Source: Enterococcus avium ATCC 14025 (GTDB taxonomy: Bacteria > Bacillota > Bacilli > Lactobacillales > Enterococcaceae). Taken from it: a DNA stretch of 64,000 bases. The stretch is from the NCBI RefSeq assembly GCF_000406965.1, contig NZ_KE136362.1, positions 338,343 through 402,342 of the forward strand, read 5' to 3'. Shown here in pieces: positions 1 to 13,860 of the stretch. Position numbers and translations under genes: made by a program. The notes beneath the pieces were generated by a model that saw nothing but the letters and a program-made list of their open reading frames with translations, was not told the DNA's origin and ran no database searches. Each line of letters begins with the position of its first letter. Within the stretch, counting starts at the first letter, position 1.

Positions 1-41
1 ACCAAAAGTGAGTCTCTTTTTGAGTTGAAACGAAGAAAAAA

Positions 42-79
42 GTGTTAGTAGAAAATCGCCTTCGATTTTCCACCAACAC
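42..79 (-). terminator. Long inverted repeat, possible terminator
   Basis: Arms at 42-58 and 63-79 pair over 17 bp, with two A-C mismatches on the plus strand that become G-U pairs on the minus strand. A T-rich run follows on the minus strand. This fits a leftward or bidirectional terminator better than a plus-strand one, but no minus-strand gene is visible to its right. Confidence 0.4.
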
Positions 80-107
80 AAAATATTATAGAACCAAAAA
101 AATTAGC

Positions 108-144
108 AAGAGCCTTTTCATTATAGAGGGCTCTTCTTTTTTTT
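108..144 (+). terminator. Rho-independent terminator
   Basis: Stem AAGAGCC (108-114) pairs with GGCTCTT (129-135) and is followed by a T-rich tract. It probably ends a gene lying left of the window. Confidence 0.75.
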
Positions 145-259
145 AGAAATAAGTATTGAGAAAATGTAAGCATGACATACGCTATTCCACATAAATATTT
201 TTTTATGTTATTTGCATGTTACAATATACTTGATAAATACTATACATTAAGGGGATAAC

Positions 260-1087
260 ATGAAAGAGAATATTGAATTGATAACGGCATTTTTGACATT
301 TGCAGGGACTTTGAGTGCGATAATTTTAAAGGAGGAAAAAGAACGAAAAGAGGATCATGCTCGAGCTAGTGCTATACAAAAACAAAATCAACATTATGAA
401 AACATATCTACTAGCGGAAACAACTCATCAATAAATATAAAATCCGTTCAAACTCAGATTTCTGATATTTTAGTGGAGGAAAAAGAAGCAGAGATTTATC
501 AAAAGAATTTTTCGGAAACGTACAAGATAACAAATATTTATTTGAAATTATTTATTTTAGGTATATATATTCTTTCTTTTTTTCTTAGTTCGTACTTTTT
601 CAACTCGGATAAATTTGGAAGAACGATATACTTTGCTTCTACAATTTTTTGCGTATTATCTCTGGCTTTGAACGTTGGACATTTATATAAATTTTTTAGA
701 AGGAACTACTATTTTTCAGTGAAAAATTCCAAAGAGGACATGATCTCCAAAATGTTTCGAAAAGTACAACAATTCATCTACCCAATAGTTATCAGTATGA
801 TTCAAATTATGCTATTGAAAATTTTATTTGAAACAGAGACTGTTTTCTTAGATAAAATTTCAAATTCTGATACTTGGGGAGTGTTTAACTTCTGCTTGTT
901 GCTTTTCTTAAGTGTTTTCTGGTTTTATCAGACTGCTCAGTTTTCGTTACTTAAAAATCAATATAAAGTAAAATTTGCATATAAATATTTCTTTTTGAGT
1001 TTAATTTGTCTTGTAGTAGTTTATCAGTTGTTTAAAGGGCCATTTGCAGATGGTGATTTTATCGGCATCTTTTTATCTAATTTATAA
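260..1087 (+). CDS. Unknown integral membrane protein
   Basis: A 275-residue protein that I do not recognise. Residues 1-90 are polar, with an initial hydrophobic helix (about 6-24), a charged Lys/Glu segment and an Asn/Ser-rich stretch around 50-60. Four to five membrane helices follow at roughly 93-115, 122-142, 170-190, 205-224 and 242-258. An AGGGG ribosome site precedes the ATG. It has no operon partner: a terminator lies upstream and a MITE-like element downstream. The low-GC composition and isolation suggest an accessory gene. Function cannot be assigned; a membrane component of a defence or stress module is possible but unsupported. Confidence 0.75.
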   Translation: MKENIELITAFLTFAGTLSAIILKEEKERKEDHARASAIQKQNQHYENISTSGNNSSINIKSVQTQISDILVEEKEAEIYQKNFSETYKITNIYLKLFILGIYILSFFLSSYFFNSDKFGRTIYFASTIFCVLSLALNVGHLYKFFRRNYYFSVKNSKEDMISKMFRKVQQFIYPIVISMIQIMLLKILFETETVFLDKISNSDTWGVFNFCLLLFLSVFWFYQTAQFSLLKNQYKVKFAYKYFFLSLICLVVVYQLFKGPFADGDFIGIFLSNL

Positions 1088-1589
1088 ACTATTACATGTA
1101 ACTTCCATATTAATCTAATAAGATGCCTAGTCTGAATGAACGTACATTTCATTCAAATTATTTAGTTCTTTTATTGTGTCAAATACAAAACAAATGGTGT
1201 GAATAATATGGCGCCACTGATAAAGTTAAATAAAAAAAACATATACTCACAAAAGTAGAGATTAACTGCCAAATATTGGTCGCTAATCTCCACTTTGCAT
1301 AGATATTTCATTGCTTTTTTTGGATTCGATTTTTTGAATTTAAAAAAACTGGACTTTTTCAGTGGCCCCAATAATATAACTAACTCTTTCTTGATATTTT
1401 TAATATTTTAAAATCCTATAATATTTAAGAATGAAGAATCAAACTTTTATTGTGCATGTTCACTAAAATAACAATAGATGTTTTTGTTTAAAAAATTCAA
1501 TTCTTTAACGCAAAATGGTCCTCTTTGATTGTTATAGTCTGTGAAAAACGATAGACTAGAATTAGGATAAGAGGAAGGATTCGAAGGGC
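1088..1589. other. Intergenic region carrying the MITE-like element
   Basis: Apart from the element at 1202-1377, this 500-bp stretch is AT-rich. I see no gene in it, and no terminator for the upstream gene other than the hairpins of the element itself. Confidence 0.6.
1202..1377. mobile_element. MITE-like element with 8-bp target duplication
   Basis: A 160-bp core (1210-1369) is bounded by terminal inverted repeats: GGCGCCACTGATAAAG at 1210-1225, and the complement of 1354-1369, GGGGCCACTGAAAAAG (14 of 16 identical). The 8-bp sequence AATAATAT flanks it directly at 1202-1209 and 1370-1377, as expected for a target site duplication. A 41-bp imperfect palindrome (1254-1294) sits in the middle. 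No transposase is encoded; only a 66-codon minus-strand frame crosses it. An 8-bp duplication is seen in several IS families (for example ISL3 and IS256), so the parent family is open. Confidence 0.72.
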
Positions 1590-2063
1590 ATGGAGAAACT
1601 GAAACGAGAGATAAATGAGTTGGCTGAATCAAATGCACGATTAGGCATGTTGATTGATTATTTAGTGGACGAAAAAAATTTAATGGCAAGTAAGTCAAAC
1701 CATATTTTTATGTTAGATATGCAGGATTATGTAGCTGCGCTAAAAAAATTAACACCTTCGGATTCGAAAAAGTCTGTGGCGCTTCCTGAAATCAAACAAA
1801 TTAATCATTTGCTAACACGACAATACGAATTGATGAAAATGATCCAAAGAGACTATGCTCGGCTTGAGGCTCAGGGAACTATCCCTGAGGAGCTAACCTT
1901 TGATAAGGATAAGAAAAAGCATTTTCGACGTCTGCAGGTTATTAATCAATTATTATTACAGGACAATATCTTTTTCCAATCAATGTTAGATGCTAAAAAG
2001 ATTAGCGGTAATATTCGGATCGGTGAAAAGAAAAATTGGCTGCAACGTCTTTTCGGAAAATAA
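1590..2063 (+). CDS. Small soluble protein of unknown function
   Basis: A 157-residue, charged, mostly helical protein with no signal peptide or membrane segment. The N-terminal 50 residues look like a short coiled coil (MEKLKREINELAESNARLG...). The C-terminus ends in the basic/aromatic KKNWLQRLFGK. A purine-rich AGAGGAAGG lies about 10 nt upstream of the ATG. It stands alone, convergent with the mevalonate operon, and shares a bidirectional terminator with fni. I do not recognise a family. Confidence 0.7.
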   Translation: MEKLKREINELAESNARLGMLIDYLVDEKNLMASKSNHIFMLDMQDYVAALKKLTPSDSKKSVALPEIKQINHLLTRQYELMKMIQRDYARLEAQGTIPEELTFDKDKKKHFRRLQVINQLLLQDNIFFQSMLDAKKISGNIRIGEKKNWLQRLFGK

Positions 2064-2104
2064 ATACTGCTCTTGATTTTAGAAGTAAAATATTACTATA
2101 AGTA

Positions 2105-2140
2105 AAGAGGATGAGACCTATTGATCTCATCCTCTTATTA
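2105..2140. terminator. Bidirectional terminator between convergent genes
   Basis: A 12-bp perfect stem (AAGAGGATGAGA at 2105-2116 with 2125-2136) lies between the stop codons of the 157-aa protein and fni. Confidence 0.8.
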
Positions 2141-2148
2141 TTTGTACC

Positions 2149-3192
2149 TTAATTGCGTACCGCTAGTTTTCTATAATCGATGCTGCGAGCTTGGCACCAT
2201 TCTTTTGGTGCGCCACTGATAATGATAGGATTATGGATCAAATCTGCAGTCTTTGCTTTGTTAGTCATCAGATACAAACGTTGAAGCTGGGATTTCCAAT
2301 CTTCAATCATTTCAATCGTAGCATCAATGCCATTGCTGATTAGATGATCTAGAATCGTAGCGGAGATGCCGACTGCTTTAGCTCCTAAACAAAGAGCTTT
2401 AAAAATGTCATAAGCATCGCGAATTCCGCCGGAAGCAAGAAACGTCAGATGATCAAATTCTTGGGCTTCTAGCAAAGAGATTACCGTTGATTGGCCCCAG
2501 TCATCTAAATAGTTCAGTTCTCTTTTTTTACGACGAGCATTTTCGATTTGTGAGAAGCTGGTACCGCCGCGCCCAGAAACATCTACGGCTTTTACGCCAA
2601 GTGTTTGGAATTGCTGAATGGTTTCTCGGGTCATCCCGAAGCCAACTTCTTTAATGATTACAGGAATATCTAATTGTTGAACGGTTTGCTGGATATTATG
2701 CGGCCATTCGTGAAAATCACGATCGCCTTCAGGCATGACAAGTTCCTGTGGCACGTTTACGTGAATCTGCATTCCGTCGGCTTGAAGCAGATCGACGATT
2801 TTTTTAGCATCCTCACTTGTTCTGCCTGCACCCATATTGCCTAAGATCAAACCGTCAGGATTTACTTCACGGACTACACTATAAGAGTCTGCAACAGTTG
2901 AATCTTTTAACGCCGCACTGACAGAACCGGTAGCCATCATTAAGTTTGTTTCACGAGCGATAATCGCTAGATCATGATTGATCTTTTTGGTTTTCTCACT
3001 GCCGCCGGTCATCGCATTGATGTAGAAGGGGGCGCTAAGCTGCAAGCCGAGAATCTCGGTACTTAAATCAATTTCTTCTGGTCGTATAGTGACGAAAGAG
3101 GAATGAATCAGACGAACAGCATCGAAATCATTTTCTTTTGGTTGTTGATGGAAGGCTCGCGCCAAGGAAACATGTTCATCTTTACGATTCAT
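2149..3192 (-). CDS. fni: Type 2 isopentenyl-diphosphate delta-isomerase
   Basis: FMN- and NADPH-dependent isomerase that interconverts IPP and DMAPP, the last step of the mevalonate route to isoprenoids (undecaprenyl phosphate, quinone tails). The 347-residue length is typical. The family opening NRKDEHVSLA, the AMTGGSEKT segment (about 60-68), a central VDVSGRGGTSF flavin/phosphate loop and a later ASGGIRDAYD phosphate-binding loop mark a TIM-barrel Fni protein. It is the last gene of the operon and overlaps the end of mvaK2 by 11 bp, so the two are probably translationally coupled. It is unrelated to the type 1 isomerase. Confidence 0.95.
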   Translation of the reverse strand: MNRKDEHVSLARAFHQQPKENDFDAVRLIHSSFVTIRPEEIDLSTEILGLQLSAPFYINAMTGGSEKTKKINHDLAIIARETNLMMATGSVSAALKDSTVADSYSVVREVNPDGLILGNMGAGRTSEDAKKIVDLLQADGMQIHVNVPQELVMPEGDRDFHEWPHNIQQTVQQLDIPVIIKEVGFGMTRETIQQFQTLGVKAVDVSGRGGTSFSQIENARRKKRELNYLDDWGQSTVISLLEAQEFDHLTFLASGGIRDAYDIFKALCLGAKAVGISATILDHLISNGIDATIEMIEDWKSQLQRLYLMTNKAKTADLIHNPIIISGAPKEWCQARSIDYRKLAVRN

Positions 3193-4270
3193 GGTAGCCC
3201 TCCGTGAAATGATAGACGTGTAAAGGAAGCGGTGTAATGCCGGCCTTTTCCCAAGAACTCATCAGAGGAAGAATACCTGCGCGCTTATCAACAATCACGA
3301 TCCCGCAATCGCCGCCGCCAGCACCAGATGATTTCGCCGCGCCGCCATATTGTTCTGCTAAATCATTCAAACGTTTCAATTCTTCTGTTTCAATCGAAAC
3401 GTTGCTAAGACTGGTTAATTGATTCAATAGACTACGGTTTTTACGAATCATTTTTTGAATCAAAGCCACATCATTTTGTTTGAAACCTTGAATCATTTTA
3501 TCGACACATTTTTTACTTTCTTGAAGAAAGTTTTCATAGGAAGTTTTCTTCTCGTCCCGAGATTGATGAACCTGGTCGACTAAATCGGAAGTCGATGCGG
3601 GACTGCCAGTCCAACCAATCAATAAACGTAAATCTTCCGGCACTTCTAAAGGTTCAATTTTTAGACTAGGCCAGTCACTTTCAATTAATGTAGTTAGTCT
3701 TTCAGTTTCTAATTTGTTTAGTACCCAATCGTGATCAAAAGTAGAAAAGGCCAGCCAGCCGCCGTAACAGCTTGCCGCAATATCTCCGCAAGAGCCATTT
3801 CCCTGTACATTTAAATGGGCTAAAGTTGCTAATTTGAACAATTCCAGCTGAGAAAGCTGTAAATTATAAAAAGCATTCAACGCTTTAACCGTTGCAACTG
3901 TTACCGCACCGCTAGAGCCTAAACCATATTTACGACCGTTAGAATTATCTAATTCACTGGTTACTTTCAAATCAAAGAAGGCTAGTTGTTTCCCTTTTTC
4001 TTGAGCGAACTTTTCAGTAAAATGGATTGCCGCCAAAATGTAATGGAAGGGATTGTCGCGAATATCTAAAACCAATTCATTTTTACGTCTTGTCCAACGA
4101 ATCGGCATATCACTATATTGGGCAGATTGAATACTGCCGCTTTTTTTAGTAGGGCCGATCGAAACGGAAATAAATTGATCAATCGCTGCGATAATAGCCG
4201 GGTGTCCCGGTTCCACCACCGCGTACTCACCGGCGATATATAATTTCCCAGGTGCTGTTACTTCGATCAT
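3182..4270 (-). CDS. mvaK2: Phosphomevalonate kinase
   Basis: GHMP-superfamily kinase that phosphorylates mevalonate 5-phosphate to the diphosphate with ATP. At 362 residues it has normal length. It opens with TAPGKLYIAGEYAVVEPGHPA, the substrate-binding start of the family. The glycine-rich ATP loop GLGSSGAVTVATVKA is near residue 118, and the C-terminal motif KSSGAGGGDCGI (about 316-327) completes the GHMP set. The ATG overlaps the mvaD stop as ATGA. It is the third gene of the operon mvaK1-mvaD-mvaK2-fni. Confidence 0.95.
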   Translation of the reverse strand: MIEVTAPGKLYIAGEYAVVEPGHPAIIAAIDQFISVSIGPTKKSGSIQSAQYSDMPIRWTRRKNELVLDIRDNPFHYILAAIHFTEKFAQEKGKQLAFFDLKVTSELDNSNGRKYGLGSSGAVTVATVKALNAFYNLQLSQLELFKLATLAHLNVQGNGSCGDIAASCYGGWLAFSTFDHDWVLNKLETERLTTLIESDWPSLKIEPLEVPEDLRLLIGWTGSPASTSDLVDQVHQSRDEKKTSYENFLQESKKCVDKMIQGFKQNDVALIQKMIRKNRSLLNQLTSLSNVSIETEELKRLNDLAEQYGGAAKSSGAGGGDCGIVIVDKRAGILPLMSSWEKAGITPLPLHVYHFTEGYHES

Positions 4271-5259
4271 TTTATTTCCTCCTCTGTCAAAATTTCAATT
4301 GCAGGACCAGCGTGGGCGACAACGAGTTGTTGACTGTCCATTTGATCCTTCAATATGCGAAGTAATGCTTCTTCGTTTTTACGTTCTACTAAAATCTTTA
4401 CATTTGGACCAGCATCCATCGTGAAGTAGCAAGGCAATCCGCTGCTTCTAATTTGACGAACAAGGTTCATCACTTTCATACTTTCCGCTGACCAATAAGT
4501 AAACGGCGGATTCGCTGCTAAAGTGGTACCGTGCATTTTCAATGCACTGGCTTCGGTTACTTCGCCTAAAGCAGTGAAATCTTTTTCAGCGATTGCTTGT
4601 TTTGCCTTAGCTAAATCTGCTGGTACAGTTTGCAGCCAGCCATCATAAAAAGCAGAAGTTTCCACAGTGCGCTGCATGCCATCGCGACTTGAAACATCTT
4701 TTTGTGCATCATTGACGACGACAAAGATCATACTTAAGTCATCTTCAAAGCCGCCGCTGGGAATGTTGACAGCATAAGAGGTTTCATCAGAATCGCCTTT
4801 TTGCCATTCCGCAAAACCGCCGTAAATGCTGCGACAGGCAGAACCAGATCCACGACGTGCGAGACGAGACAGCTCTGCAGAAGAGAGCTTCAAATCTAAT
4901 GCGGCACTTGCGGCACCTGCTAAAGCGGCCAATCCGCTAGCAGAAGAAGCCAAGCCTGCTGCGGTCGGTACGAAGTTTTGACTTTTAACAATCGCTCGCA
5001 AGGAACAATCGGCTTTATCGCGAATGACATTAAGAAAGCGACTCACTTTTAAGGTCGCTTTCGAATCTTGTAGTTGATTGTCTAAATAGAATTGATCTTC
5101 AATGAGCTCTTCTGAAAAGGTCACATGTGTTTCTGTATAAAAAGCATCCAATGTCAGCGATAAGCTGTTGTTCATTGGGATGATTAATTCTTGGTTTTCT
5201 TTGCCCCAATATTTAATCAAGGCAATATTCGTATAAGCTCGAGCTTTACCACTAAACAT
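4267..5259 (-). CDS. mvaD: Diphosphomevalonate decarboxylase
   Basis: ATP-dependent decarboxylation of mevalonate 5-diphosphate to isopentenyl diphosphate. The start ARAYTNIALIKYWGKE and the loop PTAAGLASSASGLAAL are diagnostic, and an invariant catalytic Asp lies in TMDAGPNVK (about 277). A GTG 12 bp further upstream is possible, but the ATG at 5259 gives the expected N-terminus, and an AGGTG stands about 9 nt before it. It overlaps the end of mvaK1 by 8 bp and touches mvaK2 through ATGA, giving a tightly coupled operon. Length 330 aa, as in the family. Confidence 0.95.
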   Translation of the reverse strand: MFSGKARAYTNIALIKYWGKENQELIIPMNNSLSLTLDAFYTETHVTFSEELIEDQFYLDNQLQDSKATLKVSRFLNVIRDKADCSLRAIVKSQNFVPTAAGLASSASGLAALAGAASAALDLKLSSAELSRLARRGSGSACRSIYGGFAEWQKGDSDETSYAVNIPSGGFEDDLSMIFVVVNDAQKDVSSRDGMQRTVETSAFYDGWLQTVPADLAKAKQAIAEKDFTALGEVTEASALKMHGTTLAANPPFTYWSAESMKVMNLVRQIRSSGLPCYFTMDAGPNVKILVERKNEEALLRILKDQMDSQQLVVAHAGPAIEILTEEEIK

Positions 5260-6193
5260 GTGCGTACACACCTAACCCTTCGATCCATGTATTTCGCGCA
5301 CCGGCATCCAATAGAATTTGCTGCAGCTGACGTCCGCTAGTCTCATCTTCTGCCAGAGCGATCATGCAGCCGCCACGTCCGCCGCCCGTTAATTTTGCTC
5401 CCAGGGCTTGATTTTCTAAAGCTGTTTCAATCAAGTGGTCTAAGTGACGATTGCTGGTACCTAATAATCGTAATAAGCCTTGTGCCTGATTCATGCAGTC
5501 GCCTAAATTCCGTGGTTGGTTTTGTAAAATGGCTTTTTGTGCTTGACTGGTTAATTTTCCTAGTGTCTGCATTTGCTTATTAGTTTCATAAGGACGCAGC
5601 TCCATTAATTTTGCGATGTCTTTAACCGCTTTACGTGTCTGTCCCTTCACACCTGTATCTGCCACGACTAAAAAGGCATCCATATTTAACTGGAAAGGTT
5701 GGAAACCAATGCCTCTTTGGTAAAGGATCGGTTCAGTACCGCTGATGGTTGTCGCATCAATACCGCTAGGATTGCCGTGAGCAACCGCTTCAGCTTGATT
5801 GACAAAATGCAGTACGCTATCTTGTGTAGCGGGTTCTTCCATCCAGTCAAAAACAGCACGTGTAATTGCGACCGCTACTGCTGCACTAGAGCCCATTCCC
5901 CGTTCAGCGGGGATGGAGCTTTCAATTTTTAAATAAAATGGTTCTGGAATTTTAAAATGCTTCACTAAATACCATAGTAAGACCGTCACGTTGCGCATTG
6001 TATTTGGGGCTTCTGAAAGCGGCCCATGGAAGAAACTAGATTCGATCCATGATTCTACTTTATTTGCGCGGACCGTTGCTTGGATGCCCGTTCCTGAAAA
6101 AGGAAAGGCAATCGCTGGTTCCCCGTAGACAACTGAGTGTTCCCCCATTAAGATGATTTTCCCGCTGGCATAACCCGTGCCAATCGATTTCAT
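5252..6193 (-). CDS. mvaK1: Mevalonate kinase
   Basis: First enzyme of the operon: phosphorylates mevalonate at C5. It is a GHMP kinase with the substrate segment GKIILMGEHSVVYGEPAIA near the N-terminus, the ATP loop PAERGMGSSAAVAVA (about 91-105), and the C-terminal GAKLTGGGRGGCMIAL. Its 313 residues match bacterial mevalonate kinases. An AGGGG lies about 11 nt before the ATG. HMG-CoA synthase and reductase genes, needed to make mevalonate, are not in this window and are usually encoded elsewhere in enterococci. Confidence 0.95.
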   Translation of the reverse strand: MKSIGTGYASGKIILMGEHSVVYGEPAIAFPFSGTGIQATVRANKVESWIESSFFHGPLSEAPNTMRNVTVLLWYLVKHFKIPEPFYLKIESSIPAERGMGSSAAVAVAITRAVFDWMEEPATQDSVLHFVNQAEAVAHGNPSGIDATTISGTEPILYQRGIGFQPFQLNMDAFLVVADTGVKGQTRKAVKDIAKLMELRPYETNKQMQTLGKLTSQAQKAILQNQPRNLGDCMNQAQGLLRLLGTSNRHLDHLIETALENQALGAKLTGGGRGGCMIALAEDETSGRQLQQILLDAGARNTWIEGLGVYAHV

Positions 6194-6573
6194 TCAAAAA
6201 ACCCCTATTTCGTTTTAGAGTCGTTCTTTCTCATAAGAAAAATTAAAATATTCTTGTTAATATTTATTTTAATTGAACTGTTCTTGTAGTAAAAACAATT
6301 TGTTTTCATTTTATCTTTTACTAGAAGTGCTAACAGAAACCTTACTTAGTAATAATTACCTACTTTAGTCTCTTCCCATTTTACTCAGAGAAGACGGACA
6401 AGTAAACGAAACGACTGAAAAGTTTTTGAAAATCAGTGATTTTTTAAACATTCTTTAGAAGAAAAAAGTGATTTTTTAGATAGGTATTTTGATTGACGAT
6501 ACAAGATATTGGGGGTATATTAGAAAAGTTGAGAAATAATTACTATATTTTGTATGAAGTGAGTTGGAGGTTT
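6194..6573. other. Divergent intergenic region
   Basis: A 380-bp AT-rich region between the divergent mvaK1 and deoxynucleoside kinase genes. It must hold both promoters, but I find no convincing -35/-10 pair and no gene. A TTG-started N-terminal extension of the kinase frame into this region (6493-6573) lacks a ribosome site and is not supported. Confidence 0.5.
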
Positions 6574-7230
6574 ATGAGCGTGATTGTATTAGCAGGTACC
6601 ATTGGAGCAGGGAAATCAAGTTTGACCGCGATGTTGTCAGAGCATCTAGGTAGTCAGGCTTTTTATGAATCAATTGATGATAATGAGGTATTGCCGCTGT
6701 TTTATGCTGATCCAGAGCAATATGCTTTTTTATTACAGATTTATTTTTTAAACAAACGGTTTGACAGCATCAAAAAAGCAATGCAGGATGACAATAATGT
6801 GCTAGATCGCTCAATATATGAGGATTCTTTATTATTCCATCTAAATGCCGATCTTGGTCGGGCAACGGAGACAGAAGTGAAGGTTTATGATGAATTGTTG
6901 GCGAATATGATGCAGGAATTGCCTTATGCCGCTCACAAGAAGCATCCAGATTTGTTGGTTCATATCCGTGTTTCTTTTGAAACGATGATGGAACGGATTC
7001 AAAAGCGTGGACGTGAATATGAACAACTGGAATTTGATCCAACCCTTTATGATTATTATAAAGAATTGAACAGCCGTTACGATCAATGGTATGAGGACTA
7101 CAATGAGAGTCCTAAAATTCAAATCGACGGGGATCGTTTGAACTTTGTAGATGATGCTGCCGCACGCGATGAAGTCATACGCTTGATTGATGAAAAAATT
7201 TTAGAAGTCCAAGGTGTCGTAGTCGAATAA
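6574..7230 (+). CDS. Deoxynucleoside kinase
   Basis: Salvage kinase that phosphorylates deoxynucleosides (dAdo/dGuo type) in the cytosol. The P-loop GTIGAGKSSLT lies at residues 7-17, DRSIYEDSLLF (about 73-83) is the family DRS motif, and RGREYEQLEFD (about 148-158) forms the Arg-rich LID. The start is uncertain: TTGGAGG stands only 3 nt before ATG 6574, so the in-frame GTG at 6580 (9 nt spacing), giving MIVLAGTIGAGKS, may be the true start. It is a single-gene unit. Enterococci and lactobacilli often carry two paralogues; base specificity cannot be read from sequence alone. Confidence 0.88.
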   Translation: MSVIVLAGTIGAGKSSLTAMLSEHLGSQAFYESIDDNEVLPLFYADPEQYAFLLQIYFLNKRFDSIKKAMQDDNNVLDRSIYEDSLLFHLNADLGRATETEVKVYDELLANMMQELPYAAHKKHPDLLVHIRVSFETMMERIQKRGREYEQLEFDPTLYDYYKELNSRYDQWYEDYNESPKIQIDGDRLNFVDDAAARDEVIRLIDEKILEVQGVVVE

Positions 7231-7233
7231 TGA

Positions 7234-7255
7234 AAAGATGCTTAATCTTAATTGG

Positions 7256-7268
<13 letters not shown>
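7234..7268. terminator. Bidirectional terminator
   Basis: The stem AAAGATGCTTAA (7234-7245) with TTAAGCATCTTT (7256-7267) is T-tailed on both strands. It serves the kinase and the convergent glucosidase gene, overlapping the end of the latter. Confidence 0.85.
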
Positions 7269-12301
<5,033 letters not shown>

Positions 12302-12315
12302 AGAAACCTCCGTAG

Positions 12316-13419
12316 TTAATCGATTGCTTTTTCTGTATCACTATCGAAAAAGCGCGCTTTGCTTAAATTAAAGGCTAGATCAATTTGTTCACCGGGATCA
12401 TGGAAATCTCGAGCATCTACTTTAGAAACAAATTCTGTGTCACCAATCGTTGAATACAGCATGGATTCATATCCAAGCAGTTCGCTGACAATGACAGTAG
12501 CTGAAACCACTGAATCTTTATAAGCTTCTAAAGCAACCTCTTCAGCCGTGATATCCTCTGGGCGGATTCCGAAAGTTAAAGATTTTCCTTCATACCCCTG
12601 TGCCGATAAGACCTTCGCCTGACCTTCTGGTAAAGGCAAATCTAATCCTTTTTGATTTGTGATGCGTCCATTTTTGAAAATGACCTCAAAGAAATTCATT
12701 GCTGGACTGCCCATAAAGCCAGCGACAAATTTATTAGCGGGTCTGTTGTACAATTCTTGCGGTGAACCGACCTGCTGAATCACGCCTTGATTCATAATCA
12801 CGATGCGATCTGCTAGTGTCATGGCTTCAGTTTGATCGTGTGTTACGTAAATCGTGGTAGAGCCAAGATTTTGATGAATCTTAGCAATTTCCGCCCGCAT
12901 TTGAACCCGCAGTTTCGCATCTAAATTTGATAAAGGTTCATCCATCAAAAAGACCTTCGCGTCACGAACGATTGCTCGTCCCATAGCGACCCGCTGTCGC
13001 TGTCCACCTGACATATCTGCTGGCTTTCGATCCAATAATTCTGTTAAGCCTAAGATTTTAGCAGCATCCTCTACGCGTTTTTTAATTTCTTCTTTCGGAT
13101 ATTTTCGTAGTTTCAATCCAAAAGCCATATTTTCGAACACAGTCATATGGGGATATAATGCATAATTTTGAAAAACCATAGCGATATCGCGATCCTTTGG
13201 CGGTGTATCATTCATTCTTATGCCGTCGATTTCAAAGTCACCTTCCGTAATATCTTCTAGACCTGCGATCATTCTTAACGTAGTGGATTTTCCGCAACCG
13301 GAAGGGCCGACGAAGACAATGAATTCACGATTTTCAATTTTGAGATTAAAATCCTTTACAGAATAGGTATTATTGCTCGGATACTTTTTGTTTATGTGCT
13401 TCAAATTTAGTTCGACCAT
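12316..13419 (-). CDS. Sugar ABC transporter ATPase (MsmK/MalK type)
   Basis: ATP-binding subunit energising oligosaccharide import, most simply for the divergent binding-protein/permease genes. Walker A GPSGCGKST (about 36-44), signature MSGGQRQRVAMGRA, Walker B VFLMDEPLSNLD and switch His in VTHDQTEAM are present. A C-terminal TOBE/regulatory domain (about 235-367) marks the MalK/MsmK/UgpC class. I start at the ATG at 13419, with AAGGAG upstream, because MVELNLKHINKKYP is the family N-terminus; 20 upstream in-frame codons lack a ribosome site. Such ATPases can serve several importers. Confidence 0.9.
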   Translation of the reverse strand: MVELNLKHINKKYPSNNTYSVKDFNLKIENREFIVFVGPSGCGKSTTLRMIAGLEDITEGDFEIDGIRMNDTPPKDRDIAMVFQNYALYPHMTVFENMAFGLKLRKYPKEEIKKRVEDAAKILGLTELLDRKPADMSGGQRQRVAMGRAIVRDAKVFLMDEPLSNLDAKLRVQMRAEIAKIHQNLGSTTIYVTHDQTEAMTLADRIVIMNQGVIQQVGSPQELYNRPANKFVAGFMGSPAMNFFEVIFKNGRITNQKGLDLPLPEGQAKVLSAQGYEGKSLTFGIRPEDITAEEVALEAYKDSVVSATVIVSELLGYESMLYSTIGDTEFVSKVDARDFHDPGEQIDLAFNLSKARFFDSDTEKAID

Positions 13420-13591
13420 TTGATTACTCCTTTTTCCTCCAGAAAAATAAGCCTGATTGTCAAGTCGTATGTCATCCAACTATACTGCTTGCCATAATAT
13501 CGTCTCGTTTCACCTGACATTCTTTTTGCACGAATAAGATTGGGAAAAGTTGGACCGCAATCATTTTTTATTCATCGGTTATTGTGGTGCA

Positions 13592-13620
13592 ATTATTACA
13601 TATTGTGCAATCGGTTGCAA
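13592..13620 (-). promoter_or_regulatory. Leftward maltodextrin promoter with LacI-type operator
   Basis: On the minus strand TTGCAA (13615-13620), a 17-nt spacer and AATAAT (13592-13597) form a sigma-A promoter. The palindrome TGCAATCGGTTGCA (13606-13619) overlaps the -35 box and spacer. It fits an operator for a MalR-like LacI-family regulator, whose gene is not in the window. Confidence 0.65.
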
Positions 13621-13774
13621 CAAGTATATTTATAGTCTCAATAGAATTTCTAAGAGTTCTAATTGAAATTTCGAGTACTAAACATGGTAGGAAACCGCAA
13701 ATGGATGGTTCTTTTCTTGTTTTGATATTTCGTAAAAATACTCGAACAAAGATAATTCTAGAAAAAATAAATAA

Positions 13775-13788
13775 ATCAAGCGCTTTCT
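13775..13788 (-). promoter_or_regulatory. Candidate cre (CcpA) site
   Basis: On the minus strand AGAAAGCGCTTGAT matches 12 of 14 positions of the consensus TGWAARCGYTWNCW. It lies just upstream of the -35 of the binding-protein promoter, where CcpA could mediate glucose repression. Confidence 0.5.
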
Positions 13789-13789
13789 C

Positions 13790-13818
13790 TTGCAATTATG
13801 CGCAATCGGTTGCATAAT
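13790..13818 (+). promoter_or_regulatory. Rightward maltodextrin promoter with LacI-type operator
   Basis: TTGCAA (13790-13795), 17 nt, CATAAT (13813-13818). The spacer holds CGCAATCGGTTGCA (13801-13814), which shares 13 of 14 bases with the operator in the leftward promoter. One regulator would then control both arms of the locus. Confidence 0.7.
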
Positions 13819-13860
13819 GTGCCTTGTAGCAAAAATTCAATTAACACAGGAGGAAGCGAA

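Noticed and set aside
1171-1371. 66-codon minus-strand frame across the MITE-like element
   Set aside because: It ends with the element boundaries, has no ribosome site and mostly reflects the terminal repeats.
6493-6573. TTG-started extension of the deoxynucleoside kinase
   Set aside because: No ribosome site, and homologous kinases begin directly before the P-loop.
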